Positions 26,690 through 35,308 of a DNA stretch of 64,000 nt are shown one piece after another. The notes beneath the pieces were generated by a model, which made no database searches, was not told the DNA's origin, and saw only the letters and a list, made by a program, of their open reading frames with translations. The DNA comes from SB11 sp943370295 (GTDB taxonomy: Bacteria; Bacteroidota; Bacteroidia; UBA8524): the NCBI GenBank assembly GCA_943370295.1, contig CALRQL020000007.1, positions 106,284 to 170,283 of the forward strand. Reading direction: 5' to 3'. The position numbers were made by a program, and so were the translations under genes. The stretch's first letter is position 1. Each line of letters begins with the position of its first letter.

Positions 26690-27223
26690 ATGCAACCTTC
26701 TGTTTTAAAGCGTACTGAAGAATATAAAGCGGCCTACGCCGAATGGAAGGCTGGAAACCGCAGGAAACAACTGCTGAATGTTTTCAAAGAGATATACGAA
26801 TCGTCGTTTTTTGGCCAGGGAGATGCGCGGTGTGATATTATCCGTCAACCGCAGTATAGCATTATGGTACTGCATTATGGTGATGATTTTTTTGATGGTG
26901 ATTTTACTTACTTAATGGATTTGATGCAGGAAACGTTGATTGCCGAGGGTTACTTTAATTACATGAGCGACCAAAAGCAACAAACCCTGGACGGCGGGGT
27001 AAAGCAAACCATTGACCGACATTACATGAAGCCCGCTACTATTTTTGAAACAACGGACATAAGCAAACTTGACCGCTTGTATGGGAACGTAACTATTGAA
27101 ACGTTTTACGAAGACAACGAGGAACAATTGCTTAAACTTACCTGTAATTATTACAGTGAACGACTTTCAATAAAAGAAAAGGGGATTGATAAGCTGATGG
27201 AGGTGATTTTGAAAAGTTTGTGA
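26690..27223 (+). CDS. hypothetical protein
   Basis: A 177-residue cytoplasmic protein of unrecognised family. It has a basic helical N-terminus (TEEYKAAYAEWKAGNRRKQLL), an acidic aromatic stretch (HYGDDFFDGDFTYLMDLMQ, about 64-82) and a helical end. No signal peptide or membrane segment. It stands alone between the divergent sigma-54 activator and a hairpin-rich intergenic region. Function unknown. Confidence 0.65.
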   Translation: MQPSVLKRTEEYKAAYAEWKAGNRRKQLLNVFKEIYESSFFGQGDARCDIIRQPQYSIMVLHYGDDFFDGDFTYLMDLMQETLIAEGYFNYMSDQKQQTLDGGVKQTIDRHYMKPATIFETTDISKLDRLYGNVTIETFYEDNEEQLLKLTCNYYSERLSIKEKGIDKLMEVILKSL

Positions 27224-27373
27224 TATGAGTTAGCCCTCAAAAACGACGGGTTTTATGTCCGCTTTCCAAAACGGTTTCCCATCCAATAAGATGTTTTGCC
27301 ACTAAGACGCCAAGTTGGAAGACAACGGTTTATGCATCTTGATGACTTCGTGGTATGGAAATTTTCGTTCTCT

Positions 27374-27401
27374 AAACCCGAATATAAAATTCGGGTTTTT
27401 T
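27374..27401 (+). terminator. rho-independent terminator
   Basis: Stem AAACCCGAA (27374-27382) and TTCGGGTTT (27390-27398) with a 7-nt loop and further T residues. It is 150 bp after the preceding stop codon and directly before the palindrome array. Confidence 0.65.
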
Positions 27402-27414
27402 GCTATAAACGCTT

Positions 27415-27587
27415 GGAATGGTTTAAAACCATTCCGAACGCACCCATCCAACAGCGGCGGGTTTTATACCCGTCGGAATGGCCATGTGTGCGGCGGGTTG
27501 AAACCTGCCACTTTTGAAATTACCTATTAGCTACGGACTTAAGTCCGTGGCTAATAGGTAATCGTAACAGCCATGGGGTTTCAACCC
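27415..27587. repeat. palindromic hairpin-module array, copy 1
   Basis: Five consecutive hairpins: 27415-27435 (perfect 21-bp GGAATGGTTT-A-AAACCATTCC), 27456-27475 (GGCGGGTTTTATACCCGTC), 27492-27509 (GGCGGGTT-GA-AACCTGCC), 27519-27562 (44-bp palindrome with one wobble, core GGACTTAAGTCC) and 27576-27587 (GGGTT-TC-AACCC). This non-coding stretch precedes comF. Members of the same family lie near 38.8, 45.4, 50.4 and 61.3 kb. Confidence 0.8.
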
Positions 27588-27639
27588 TGTGCCATTGAAC
27601 AGTAATTGCAAAAGCAACAACAAATCAACATATTGCAAC

Positions 27640-28326
27640 ATGCCCTTGTTTGCAGATTTTTTGGCCTTGTTTTACCCCCAAGTTTGTGCGGGTTGCAACG
27701 GCGAATTGTTGCAAGGCGAGGAGTTTGTTTGCATCAACTGTTTGCTATCGTTGCCCTATACGGGGTTTTCAAGGCAAGCGCCTAATCCTGCCGAACAAGC
27801 CTTTTGGGGTCGTGTTGAAATTGAAGCAGGTACTTCGTTTTTATATTTTCGGAAAGGCAATGCTACCCAAAAGATAATGCACCGCATAAAGTATAAGGGT
27901 GAAAAGGAGCTTGCCGAATACATGGGGCGTTTGATGGGGCAAGAGTTACAAGGATTAAGCAGGTTTAACGGGGTGGAGGTGGTAATACCTGTACCCATGC
28001 ACCCTGCAAAACAACGCAAGCGGGGTTTTAACCAAAGTGAGTGGTTTGCGAAAGGACTTTCAGCGGTTACAGAAGCCCCAACCTTGACCGATGTATTGCT
28101 AAAGACCACGGCTACCGAAAGTCAAACCAAGAAGAGCCGTTGGCAACGTTGGGTAAATGCCGACGAGAAATATACCCTAACAAACCCGCAACACATAAGT
28201 GGCAAAAAAGTATTGCTGGTAGATGATACGCTTACCACAGGTGCCACCCTTGAGGCTTGTGCCCAACTGCTGCTGCAGGCAAACCCCAAAAGCATCAGCA
28301 TTGCTACCATGGCATTTACACAATAA
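27640..28326 (+). CDS. comF: ComF family phosphoribosyltransferase-like protein
   Basis: A 228-residue ComF-family protein. An N-terminal zinc-finger-like set of cysteines (Cys16, 19, 31, 34: CAGC and CINC) precedes a PRTase fold with the PRPP-binding loop VLLVDDTLTTGATL at about 191-204 and the RKRGFNQS segment typical of ComF. Family members support DNA uptake in naturally competent bacteria; in Bacteroidetes the role is unproven. ATG 27640 is preferred over the in-frame ATG 27589, which would begin inside low-complexity sequence after the palindrome array. Confidence 0.9.
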   Translation: MPLFADFLALFYPQVCAGCNGELLQGEEFVCINCLLSLPYTGFSRQAPNPAEQAFWGRVEIEAGTSFLYFRKGNATQKIMHRIKYKGEKELAEYMGRLMGQELQGLSRFNGVEVVIPVPMHPAKQRKRGFNQSEWFAKGLSAVTEAPTLTDVLLKTTATESQTKKSRWQRWVNADEKYTLTNPQHISGKKVLLVDDTLTTGATLEACAQLLLQANPKSISIATMAFTQ

Positions 28327-28358
28327 ACCATTCTTAGTTCGTTTATATCCTGCGCAAC

Positions 28359-28376
28359 AACCCGTCGGGGTTTTTT
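28359..28376 (+). terminator. rho-independent terminator
   Basis: Short stem AACCC (28359-28363) and GGGTT (28368-28372) with a 4-nt loop followed by six T in total. It ends the comF transcript. Confidence 0.6.
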
Positions 28377-28415
28377 GTCGTCATTATATCAGAAGTATTT
28401 ATTCGTAAAGGAAAC

Positions 28416-29294
28416 ATGGTTAAGAAAGGGGCTATACTGTTATACGCTGTTACAGCATTGCTTTATTCGTGCAAAAAAGACAATTCTACACCTACCGCAC
28501 AGAAGCCTGAAGGGTTTAGCCAAAAGGTGCTGGTTGAAAAATTTACCACCACCAGTTGCGGTAATTGCGGGCGTGCAGATTTGGACATTGAAGCATTTAA
28601 GAAGCAATACAAGGGCAAAGTTATATCGGTGCATTACCACCTGCCCACGGGTCAGTTTGGCGGGGATAGCATGGCAACCATGGAGGGGCAAAACATAGCC
28701 GCGATGTTTGGGTTGCTAGGTACTCCTTTTGCAGCCATCAACAGAAACCACTTGCCGGGTGATACTACAAAGCTGTTGTTTGCAGGCGGTAACTGGGGGA
28801 CACCCATTGCGGCTAATGTAGCATTGCAACCTGCTTGTGGTATTAGTATTGATGCATCTACCATCAACAACTCTGTGATGGATGTTAAAGTAGGGGTGAA
28901 GTTTAGCCAAACTATTACCGAGCCGTTATCGCTTACGGTGTTGCTGCTTGAAGACAGTGTAACAGGCGATGAAGGCTACTGGCAAGCCAACTATTACAAC
29001 ACCGATGCTACCGTGCCCCAACTGTTTGGTCGCGGCCATCCTATAAAAAACTATGTACATAACGATGTGTACCGTGCAGCGATTAGTCCGTTTTGGGGGC
29101 AAGCAATTCCGGCAGGCAATACACTTGCAAACACCCAATACTCCGTTACTTTCAGCATTGATATTTCAGCCTATCGCAAGCCCCATTTAAAAGTGGTGGC
29201 ATTTGTTCACGGGCAAGGCGACGCAATGAGACTGCATAAATACAAAGTATTGAATGCACAAGAAGTGCATGCAGGCAGCGCACAACCCTTTTAA
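28416..29294 (+). CDS. Omp28-like lipoprotein with thioredoxin-type CxxC
   Basis: A 292-residue lipoprotein with lipobox LLYSC (Cys19) and an Omp28-like thioredoxin fold. VLVEKFTTTSCGNC (39-51) has a CxxC pair (Cys48, Cys51) in the position of the thioredoxin active site, followed by GKVISVHYH. The C-terminal half is a beta-rich Omp28-type domain. Proteins of this family are outer-membrane-associated in Bacteroidetes; a redox function is plausible from the CxxC but not established. A paralogue-like protein is at 42667. Confidence 0.82.
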   Translation: MVKKGAILLYAVTALLYSCKKDNSTPTAQKPEGFSQKVLVEKFTTTSCGNCGRADLDIEAFKKQYKGKVISVHYHLPTGQFGGDSMATMEGQNIAAMFGLLGTPFAAINRNHLPGDTTKLLFAGGNWGTPIAANVALQPACGISIDASTINNSVMDVKVGVKFSQTITEPLSLTVLLLEDSVTGDEGYWQANYYNTDATVPQLFGRGHPIKNYVHNDVYRAAISPFWGQAIPAGNTLANTQYSVTFSIDISAYRKPHLKVVAFVHGQGDAMRLHKYKVLNAQEVHAGSAQPF

Positions 29295-29353
29295 ACCCTT
29301 CGGCTATTTTATCGTTAGGCAATAAAAACCCTTAAAAATTAGTTCATAAAGCA

Positions 29354-29361
29354 TAATTTTG
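29354..29361 (+). promoter_or_regulatory. -7 promoter element TAnnTTTG
   Basis: TAATTTTG, an exact match, ends 7 nt before the TTG start at 29369; transcription would begin at about the start codon. No -33 element is evident. Confidence 0.4.
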
Positions 29362-29368
29362 GCCTGTT

Positions 29369-30781
29369 TTGCAACTATTAAAACAACATAGCGGATGGAT
29401 ATTGGTATTGCTGTTTTTCGGCGTGGGAGTGCTTACTCCTTCGTGTAAGCGCGAGCAGTTTGATAACAACCCGTCCACCAAACTCAAATTTTCTACCGAT
29501 ACGGTAATGTTTGATACCGTATTCACCATTTTGGGTGGCGGCCCTTTCCCCCGTTCGGTAAACAAGCGGCTGATAGTTTACAATCCCAGCAAAAGCGCTA
29601 TTAAAACAACCATACGGTTGGCAGGCGGTAATGCATCGCCCTACCGTATTAATATTGACGGGGAACGAACTACCCAACTGAACGATTATGAAATTTTGGG
29701 CGGGGATAGTATCTACATTTTTGTGGAAGCGAGTATTGACCCCCGAAACGGAGGCGACCCTATTGTTCGCGACTCAATAGAATTTATTACCAATGGCAAT
29801 ACCCAATACACCCAACTACGTGCCTTTGGGGTAGATGCCTACTACTTTAATAAAGTAACCAGTACCAACGATACCGCTTGGATGGATGCTACCAAACCCT
29901 ATGTGATTTACGGATATTTTTGGATACCCCAAAACCGAAAGCTCACCATAGGGCCGGGGGTAAAAATATACTCTGATGTGGGGGCAGGTTTTATTATCGA
30001 AGGGACGCTCGAGGTGAACGGAACTAAACAAAACCGTGTGGTGATGCAGGGTGCCCGTTTGGGTAAAGACTTTACGGATATTCCCGGTCAATGGTATGGG
30101 TTACATTTTATCACTACCAGTCGGAACAGTACCATTAAGTACACCGACATTGTTAACGGAACGGTCGGGGTGCGCAGCGATTCACTTTCAAACAACTCCA
30201 ACCCGAAGGTAACCATCGAAAATACGTTGATAAAAAACATGAGTGCTGTTGGGGTGCTTGCGTTTACTTCAAGGTTAAAAATGGTAAACACTTGCGTAGT
30301 TAACTGCGGCCAATACACTTTTGCAGGTGATTTGGGCGGAAATTACGAAATGATACACTGCACGTTTGCCAACTACGGGGGGACATTTAGCCGTAAAGAA
30401 GAATCGTTTGCCATTAGCAATGCCGACTATAAAAACCAAGCAGGTAATGTAATCAGCATTAACCCGCTAACAGTAAACATACGTAACAGTATTATTTACG
30501 GCAGCTTGCGTGAAGAGTTTTTATTTGTGCGAGAAGGGCAAGGCAATGTAACAGCCACTTTCTTTGACAACTTTATAAAGACGGAATTGTTGGGATGGGA
30601 TCCCAGCAATACATTGAACAAAGATCCTAAGTTTAAGAACATAGCCGACCTTGATTTTAGTCTTGATACATTATCACCCGCAAAAGATAAAGCAACGCAA
30701 CTTGGGATTTTGGATGATTTAGAAGGTAATCTCCGTAACGACGGAGCGCCTGATATAGGGGCTTACGAAAGAACCGAATAA
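29369..30781 (+). CDS. right-handed beta-helix-like lipoprotein
   Basis: A 470-residue predicted lipoprotein. The start is TTG (29369); no in-frame ATG precedes the hydrophobic leader, and lipobox LTPSC places the lipidated Cys at 26. Residues 30-150 form a beta-sandwich-like N-terminal part; 170-440 show short beta strands with recurring N/G turns (IYSDVGAGFIIEGTLEVNG, NSTIKYTDIVNGTVGVRSD, MIHCTFANYGG) as in parallel beta-helix proteins. It ends DDLEGNLRNDGAPDIGAYE, a motif common at the end of such proteins. Probably surface- or periplasm-exposed; ligand unknown. Followed after 12 bp by another lipoprotein gene. Confidence 0.75.
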   Translation: MQLLKQHSGWILVLLFFGVGVLTPSCKREQFDNNPSTKLKFSTDTVMFDTVFTILGGGPFPRSVNKRLIVYNPSKSAIKTTIRLAGGNASPYRINIDGERTTQLNDYEILGGDSIYIFVEASIDPRNGGDPIVRDSIEFITNGNTQYTQLRAFGVDAYYFNKVTSTNDTAWMDATKPYVIYGYFWIPQNRKLTIGPGVKIYSDVGAGFIIEGTLEVNGTKQNRVVMQGARLGKDFTDIPGQWYGLHFITTSRNSTIKYTDIVNGTVGVRSDSLSNNSNPKVTIENTLIKNMSAVGVLAFTSRLKMVNTCVVNCGQYTFAGDLGGNYEMIHCTFANYGGTFSRKEESFAISNADYKNQAGNVISINPLTVNIRNSIIYGSLREEFLFVREGQGNVTATFFDNFIKTELLGWDPSNTLNKDPKFKNIADLDFSLDTLSPAKDKATQLGILDDLEGNLRNDGAPDIGAYERTE

Positions 30782-30793
30782 CAAACTACCTTT

Positions 30794-31240
30794 ATGAACA
30801 AGCATATAACAACCGTTTTTGTAATCGTTTCGTTGTTGGTTTCATCCTGCAACAGTTGCAGTAATAAAGCCGGACAAAAAGTAGGCGAAACCTTGGGTGA
30901 ATTTACCGAAGGTGTGGGCAAAGGTGCTGAAACCGCTTTTGATATTGTGGTAGAGCCATCTGCGCAGCTAAAAGAAAAAGGGCTTGGTATTGGTAAAGTA
31001 CTGTTAAGCAGTGATACAGCCACTGCTAACCAAGGACACGACAACAAGCTATCGGTGTATATGAAGTTTGATAAGGATTTTGAAAGCGAAGTAGTGATAA
31101 AAATAACGGATGCCAAAGGGCTTGAAATGGGTCGCAGCAAGCTGGCCGTAAAAGCAAAGAAAGGGGATGCGGGTTACTACGACTTTATTTTTGACAAACG
31201 AACCAATATTGATAGCGACAGCAAGATAACGATTGAATGA
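30794..31240 (+). CDS. small lipoprotein
   Basis: A 148-residue lipoprotein with lipobox LVSSC (Cys19). A short helical amphipathic stretch (AGQKVGETLGEFTEGVGKGAE in part, about 26-45) leads to a beta-rich domain (about 70-148). Family not recognised. It lies 12 bp after the beta-helix gene and its stop overlaps the next start by 4 bp, so these genes form an operon. Confidence 0.7.
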   Translation: MNKHITTVFVIVSLLVSSCNSCSNKAGQKVGETLGEFTEGVGKGAETAFDIVVEPSAQLKEKGLGIGKVLLSSDTATANQGHDNKLSVYMKFDKDFESEVVIKITDAKGLEMGRSKLAVKAKKGDAGYYDFIFDKRTNIDSDSKITIE

Positions 31241-31668
31241 GGACAAGTGTAAAGCAACTGTTTCTGCTGCTTGCAGCGGGATGTATAATTTTAGTGAACG
31301 CCTGCGGCGATAAGCAACCTGCCCAAAGCAAATTGGTGGGTATATGGCAGGGTACAGATTACAGCCACGATTTAAAGGATGTGCCTGCCATGTATGAACA
31401 GGGCGGCAAGGAAATGAATAAGAATACCCGTTACATTTTTAAAGCCGACAGTACGTTTACCGAAATACGGTTTACGTATGAAAGCACAGGTAAATGGTAT
31501 TATAACGCCAACGATAAAAAACTTACCCTTGAGTTTACCCAAATGCAAGGCCCGCAAGAAATTAATAAGCCGGTGTATGAGGTAGTAACCCTTAGCGATA
31601 AAGAATTAAAGCTTAAAAACAGCTTAAGCGGGCAAGGTTTTGAATACCTTACTTTTACTAAGAAGTAG
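31237..31668 (+). CDS. lipocalin-like small lipoprotein
   Basis: A 143-residue lipoprotein; signal sequence with lipobox LVNAC (Cys23). The mature part opens LVGIWQGTDY and continues with alternating strands ending LKNSLSGQGFEYLTFTKK, a pattern of small lipocalin-like proteins. Ligand and role unknown. Overlaps the preceding lipoprotein gene by 4 bp (ATGA), indicating translational coupling. Confidence 0.7.
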   Translation: MRTSVKQLFLLLAAGCIILVNACGDKQPAQSKLVGIWQGTDYSHDLKDVPAMYEQGGKEMNKNTRYIFKADSTFTEIRFTYESTGKWYYNANDKKLTLEFTQMQGPQEINKPVYEVVTLSDKELKLKNSLSGQGFEYLTFTKK

Positions 31669-31731
31669 TTCGCTTTCAGGTTACGCGCAGCGAAACATCC
31701 TATCCCAACTTGTAACAAAACAAAGCGCAAT

Positions 31732-31854
31732 AAGATTCTTCACTATCGTTCAGAAGGACAGTTAGTGCCATGTTGAGCGCAGCAAAGCATCTTCGTTGAA
31801 ATGCTTAACTAAGAGTAGAATGATTTAAGGTTCTTCGTTATCGCTCAGAGGAAC
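31732..31854. repeat. dispersed intergenic repeat units
   Basis: Two related units, at 31732-31760 and 31828-31854, both of the form ATTCTTC..TATCG.TCAGA.GGA, with a third diverged unit (GTTGAGCGCAGCAAAGCATC) between. A copy in inverted orientation occurs at 62179-62205. No gene is present in this gap. Confidence 0.55.
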
Positions 31855-31864
31855 AAAGGAGAGC

Positions 31865-32611
31865 TTATTTTACCGTTAGGTACTTAAACTTGGCAATACC
31901 CATTTTTTGCAAGCGGTATTGTATGGAGGTTAGCAGTACTCCTAATCCGTAAATAGAACTGCGACGGAAGTTTATCGAAGAGGCTTCATCAAAATACTTA
32001 GTAGGGCAGGTGACCTCGGCAATATCAAAACCGGCCATGAAAATCTGAGCCGTCATTTGGTTATCAAACACAAAATCATCGCTGTTGGCCTCAATATCAA
32101 TTTTCTTAAAAATCTCAGCACTAAACGCGCGGTAGCCTGTGTGGTACTCGCTCAGTTTTTGGTTTATCAGTACGTTTTGGAACAACGTAAGGCAACGGTT
32201 AAAGATATATTTATATATCGGCATACCGCCTTTCAATGCGCCTTTACCCAAAATACGGCTGCCATATACTACGGGATAAACCTCATTGGCTATAATGCTG
32301 GCCATAGCAGTAATCAACTTGGGGGTATATTGGTAGTCGGGGTGCAGCATAATAATAATATCAGCACCCAGCTCTAATGCCTTGGTGTAGCAGGTTTTTT
32401 GATTGCCGCCATATCCACGGTTTTTTGGGTGTTTAATTACGTGCTTTATACCCAATTCCCTGCCTTTTTCTGAGGTTTCATCCTTGCTTGCATCATCCAC
32501 CAATACCACCTCATCCACAATATCAAAGGGTATTTCGCGGTAGGTTTTCTCAAGGGTTAGAGCCGCATTGTATGCAGGCAGCACAATTACCAGTTTTTTT
32601 CCGTTTATCAT
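31865..32611 (-). CDS. dolichol-phosphate-mannose-synthase-like glycosyltransferase family 2
   Basis: A 248-residue GT2 of the polyprenyl-phosphate sugar transferase type. LVIVLPAYNAALTLEKTY (7-24), VDDASKDET (38-46), NRGYGGNQKTCYTKAL and the metal site HPDYQY (about 94-99) are all present. It has at most a weak C-terminal hydrophobic segment, so it is not the full membrane GtrB form. It would transfer a sugar to a polyprenyl phosphate or a glycan in the cytoplasm. Single gene, just downstream of the terminator of the NhaD gene. Confidence 0.85.
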   Translation of the reverse strand: MINGKKLVIVLPAYNAALTLEKTYREIPFDIVDEVVLVDDASKDETSEKGRELGIKHVIKHPKNRGYGGNQKTCYTKALELGADIIIMLHPDYQYTPKLITAMASIIANEVYPVVYGSRILGKGALKGGMPIYKYIFNRCLTLFQNVLINQKLSEYHTGYRAFSAEIFKKIDIEANSDDFVFDNQMTAQIFMAGFDIAEVTCPTKYFDEASSINFRRSSIYGLGVLLTSIQYRLQKMGIAKFKYLTVK

Positions 32612-32625
32612 GGCTTAATCGGGTG

Positions 32626-32633
32626 CAAAAATA
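32626..32633 (-). promoter_or_regulatory. -7 promoter element TAnnTTTG
   Basis: TATTTTTG on the minus strand, 14 nt before the start of the glycosyltransferase at 32611. It partly overlaps the T-run of the NhaD terminator. Confidence 0.35.
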
Positions 32634-32658
32634 AAAAACCCCGGCCATATAGCCGGGG
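32631..32658 (-). terminator. rho-independent terminator of the NhaD gene
   Basis: Perfect stem CCCCGGC (32639-32645) and GCCGGGG (32652-32658), 6-nt loop; on the minus strand it is followed by six T, so it ends the antiporter transcript. Confidence 0.85.
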
Positions 32659-32684
32659 CATAATTTTAAGTATCACAAAAAATC

Positions 32685-34073
32685 TTAGTGTACGGCAAAT
32701 ATCGGGTAGATGGCAAGGTAGCAGAAAATGCCTGCAAAGTAGCCTATAAGTGCCAGCAAGGTTATCTTTTTAAGGTACCAAATAAAGTCAATCTTCTCCA
32801 TACCCATAACGGCTACACCCGCCGCAGAACCTATAATAAGGCAGCTACCGCCTGTACCGGCTGCATAGGCCATAAACTCCCACATTTTGGCATCCGTAAG
32901 GTAGTATTTAGCCCCTTCAAACATAAAAGCCCCTTCGGTAATTGCTCCCGGATTTGCCAATGCCCATTGGTAAGCCTCAGGGTTTACTGTGGCCGAAGCA
33001 AGCGGGTACATACCCATTGATGCTGCTACCAATGGTACGTTATCTACTACCGATGAAAGCAAACCTATTGAGGTAACGATAATGTTGGAATCTTTAATAG
33101 TATCGTCCATCCATTTGGCAAGGTGTTCTAATACGTGGGTGGCTTCTAACGAGGCAATAGCCAGCAAAATACCCAAGAAAAACAAGATGCTTGAAGTATC
33201 AATACGGGTAAGTGCGTGCAAAGCTGTGTAAGGTTTCTTTTCTTCCTCTGTTTTATTAACGTGTAACAATTCAGATACTACCCAAATAACCCCTAAGCCT
33301 AACAGCATACCTACATAAGGAGGTAAATGCGTAACGGTTTTAAATACGGGAACAAACAATAGCAAGCCAACTCCTAAAAAGAACATCAATACGCTGCCTT
33401 TAACTTCTTCTTGGTGTTCAGCCTCTTTGTAATCGTACTCGGCGCGTTTAATTTCACCTTTCATTTTGAACGAAAGGAAAATCAGCGGGGCAATCAAGCA
33501 AACTAAGCTTGGCAAGAAAAGGGTCTTGATAATATTTACCGTAGTTATTTGGCCGCCAATCCACAACATGGTGGTAGTTACGTCACCAATGGGCGACCAT
33601 GCACCACCCGCGTTGGCAGCAATAATTACCATACAGGCAAAAAACTTACGTTGGTCTTTATCGTGTATCAGCCTGCGCAGCAACGATACCATTACAATAG
33701 CAGTAGTTAGGTTATCAAGCACTGCTGATAAAAAGAAAGTGATGATAGATATAATCCAAAGCAGCTTGCGTGAGTCTTTGGTTTTAATACGATTGGTAAT
33801 AACCTTAAAACCTTGGTGGGCGTCCACTATTTCAACAATAGTCATGGCGCCCAGCAAAAAGAAAAGAATCTCACTGATTGAGCCTAAGTGGTGGCTTAGT
33901 TCGTGTCCGATAGTGTGAGCATTGTCTTCTGAAGTTCCGGTGAGTAGAACCCAGGCGGTCCAAGTTAATACCCCAATGAGCAGCGCGGGAGCTGTTTTGT
34001 TAATTTTTAAAGGGTGCTCAAAAGCTATGGCTAAATAGCCGAGCACAAAAATGATAACTAGGGTTAATTCCAT
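32685..34073 (-). CDS. nhaD: NhaD-type sodium:proton antiporter
   Basis: A 462-residue inner-membrane protein with about 11-12 helices, of the NhaD family within the ArsB/NhaD ion-transporter superfamily. Recognisable blocks: LSHHLGSISEILFFLLGAMTIVEIVDAHQG, AVLDNLTTAIVMVSLLRRL and NAGGAWSPIGDVTTTMLWIGG (the conserved polar regions of both half-repeats), and SVVDNVPLVAASMGMY in the second half. It exports Na+ (or Li+) in exchange for protons. Start ATG 34073 is preferred over TTG 34082. Monocistronic, with a strong terminator downstream and a Crp-like regulator divergent upstream. Confidence 0.92.
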   Translation of the reverse strand: MELTLVIIFVLGYLAIAFEHPLKINKTAPALLIGVLTWTAWVLLTGTSEDNAHTIGHELSHHLGSISEILFFLLGAMTIVEIVDAHQGFKVITNRIKTKDSRKLLWIISIITFFLSAVLDNLTTAIVMVSLLRRLIHDKDQRKFFACMVIIAANAGGAWSPIGDVTTTMLWIGGQITTVNIIKTLFLPSLVCLIAPLIFLSFKMKGEIKRAEYDYKEAEHQEEVKGSVLMFFLGVGLLLFVPVFKTVTHLPPYVGMLLGLGVIWVVSELLHVNKTEEEKKPYTALHALTRIDTSSILFFLGILLAIASLEATHVLEHLAKWMDDTIKDSNIIVTSIGLLSSVVDNVPLVAASMGMYPLASATVNPEAYQWALANPGAITEGAFMFEGAKYYLTDAKMWEFMAYAAGTGGSCLIIGSAAGVAVMGMEKIDFIWYLKKITLLALIGYFAGIFCYLAIYPIFAVH

Positions 34074-34095
34074 AAAGAGCAAACTTTTTGCGTTG

Positions 34096-34103
34096 CAAAT
34101 ATA
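34096..34103 (-). promoter_or_regulatory. -7 promoter element TAnnTTTG
   Basis: TATATTTG on the minus strand, 22 nt before the nhaD start, in the intergenic region shared with the Crp-like regulator. No clear -33 element. Confidence 0.35.
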
Positions 34104-34191
34104 AAATTTACTCTTTGCGGACGACTGCTAATTATATATTTTACGCTAAGTGCTTCATTACTTATTGTTTATTTTTACCAAAATTTGAACG

Positions 34192-34752
34192 ATGCTACAC
34201 TCTTTTATGGCAATTAGCCCGCTCTCAACCGAATCTCTGGCAGCACTTTCAGAAATAATCGAAGAAAAACACTACAAACGAAACACCAATTTGCTGAAAA
34301 TTGGTAGTGTTTCGCACTACATGTATTTTGTGAACAAAGGAATAGCAAGGGTTTACTATGTGGTGAACGGAATGGATGTAACGGACTATTTTGCTATCGA
34401 TGGGCAGTTTATTGGCGGTGTTGATAGCCTGTTTAGCGGTAAGCCGTCAGAAAAAGGTATTCAATTGCTCGAAGATTCAGAGGTGGTAAGCATTAATTAC
34501 CGGCAATTTGAGGAGTTGTGTACCCGCCATCACGATATTGAAAGGGTAGGAAGGAAGATGGCCATTTTTGCTTTTTTAGAGGGGCAGCAACGGATAGAAA
34601 GCATCCGTTTTCACGAGGCCAGAGAACGGTATGAAGAATTGAACCGAAAATACCCCGGTTTGATAAACCGCTGCCCGCTAAAGTATATCGCATCTTATTT
34701 AGGTATTACCCAAGTAAGTCTTAGTAGGATAAGAGCCAGCTATCCTTTATAA
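34192..34752 (+). CDS. Crp/Fnr family transcriptional regulator
   Basis: A 186-residue regulator with a cyclic-nucleotide-binding-type beta-barrel (about 20-120; LLKIGSVSHYMYFVNKGIARVYY) and a short C-terminal DNA-binding part ending IASYLGITQVSLSRIRASYPL, the usual end for compact Bacteroidetes members. The phosphate-binding cassette RxA/S motif of true cAMP sensors is not evident, so the ligand is unknown. Divergent from nhaD with 118 bp between starts; control of that gene is possible but inferred only from position. Confidence 0.85.
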   Translation: MLHSFMAISPLSTESLAALSEIIEEKHYKRNTNLLKIGSVSHYMYFVNKGIARVYYVVNGMDVTDYFAIDGQFIGGVDSLFSGKPSEKGIQLLEDSEVVSINYRQFEELCTRHHDIERVGRKMAIFAFLEGQQRIESIRFHEARERYEELNRKYPGLINRCPLKYIASYLGITQVSLSRIRASYPL

Positions 34753-34761
34753 CTATAGCAA

Positions 34762-34796
34762 ACAAAAGCCTGCACCAAGAACATCTTGATGCAGGC
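34762..34796 (-). terminator. terminator of the hydroxylase-peroxiredoxin operon
   Basis: Long hairpin: GCCTGCA (34768-34774) pairs with TGCAGGC (34790-34796), and inside it CAAGA pairs with TCTTG around a 3-nt loop. On the minus strand it is followed by TTTTGTTT. It may also stop the convergent Crp-like transcript. Confidence 0.7.
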
Positions 34797-34827
34797 AGCA
34801 GAATAATGCCTTGTTAAGGGCAGTTTT

Positions 34828-35304
34828 TTAGCCGTTTATTTTTTCAAGTGTGGCTTTCACAGCATCAAGGTTAGGAACTTCGCCGGCATTTTCAAGTACC
34901 TCTGCGTACTGTATCACTCCTTCTTTATCAACCACAAATGCAGAACGTTTTGATACACCGCGCATTCCTAATGCAAATGTTTCATAAATGCTGCCATATG
35001 AGGTAGAAACCTCTTTGTTAAAATCAGAAAGCACGTTAAAGTTAAAACCTTGCTCTTCTTTAAACTTGGCAAGTGTGTGTGGAGTATCAACAGATATAGC
35101 TAATACCTCAGTGCCTAAACGTTGGTAGTTGGCAATGTCGTCGCGCACGCCGCAAAGCTCAGCAGTACAAACGCTGGTAAATGCTAATGGAAAAAACAAG
35201 ATTACCACGTTTTTGCCTTTAAAATCCCCCAAAGAAATCTCTTTCTTTTCAGAGTTATACAAAGTAAATGAAGGGGCTACGTCGCCAATTTTTAATGTAT
35301 TCAT
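34828..35304 (-). CDS. peroxiredoxin, AhpE/BCP-like
   Basis: A 158-residue peroxiredoxin that reduces hydroperoxides. The active-site segment FFPLAFTSVCTAELC has Thr43 and peroxidatic Cys46 (TxxC), with Cys51 as candidate resolving cysteine, as in AhpE/BCP-type members. SKRSAFVVDKEGVIQY carries the conserved Arg of the active site. Cytoplasmic, no signal peptide. It follows the hydroxylase gene by 4 bp and shares its operon, which suggests that oxidative protection and the membrane-lipid hydroxylase are made together. Confidence 0.92.
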   Translation of the reverse strand: MNTLKIGDVAPSFTLYNSEKKEISLGDFKGKNVVILFFPLAFTSVCTAELCGVRDDIANYQRLGTEVLAISVDTPHTLAKFKEEQGFNFNVLSDFNKEVSTSYGSIYETFALGMRGVSKRSAFVVDKEGVIQYAEVLENAGEVPNLDAVKATLEKING

Positions 35305-35308
35305 GTTG

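Noticed and set aside
27415..27587. CRISPR-like array
   Set aside because: Hairpins are not equally spaced, have no constant repeat with unique spacers, and there are no cas genes.
33466..33918. 150-codon plus-strand frame opposite nhaD
   Set aside because: Antisense to a well-supported transporter gene; no recognisable protein.
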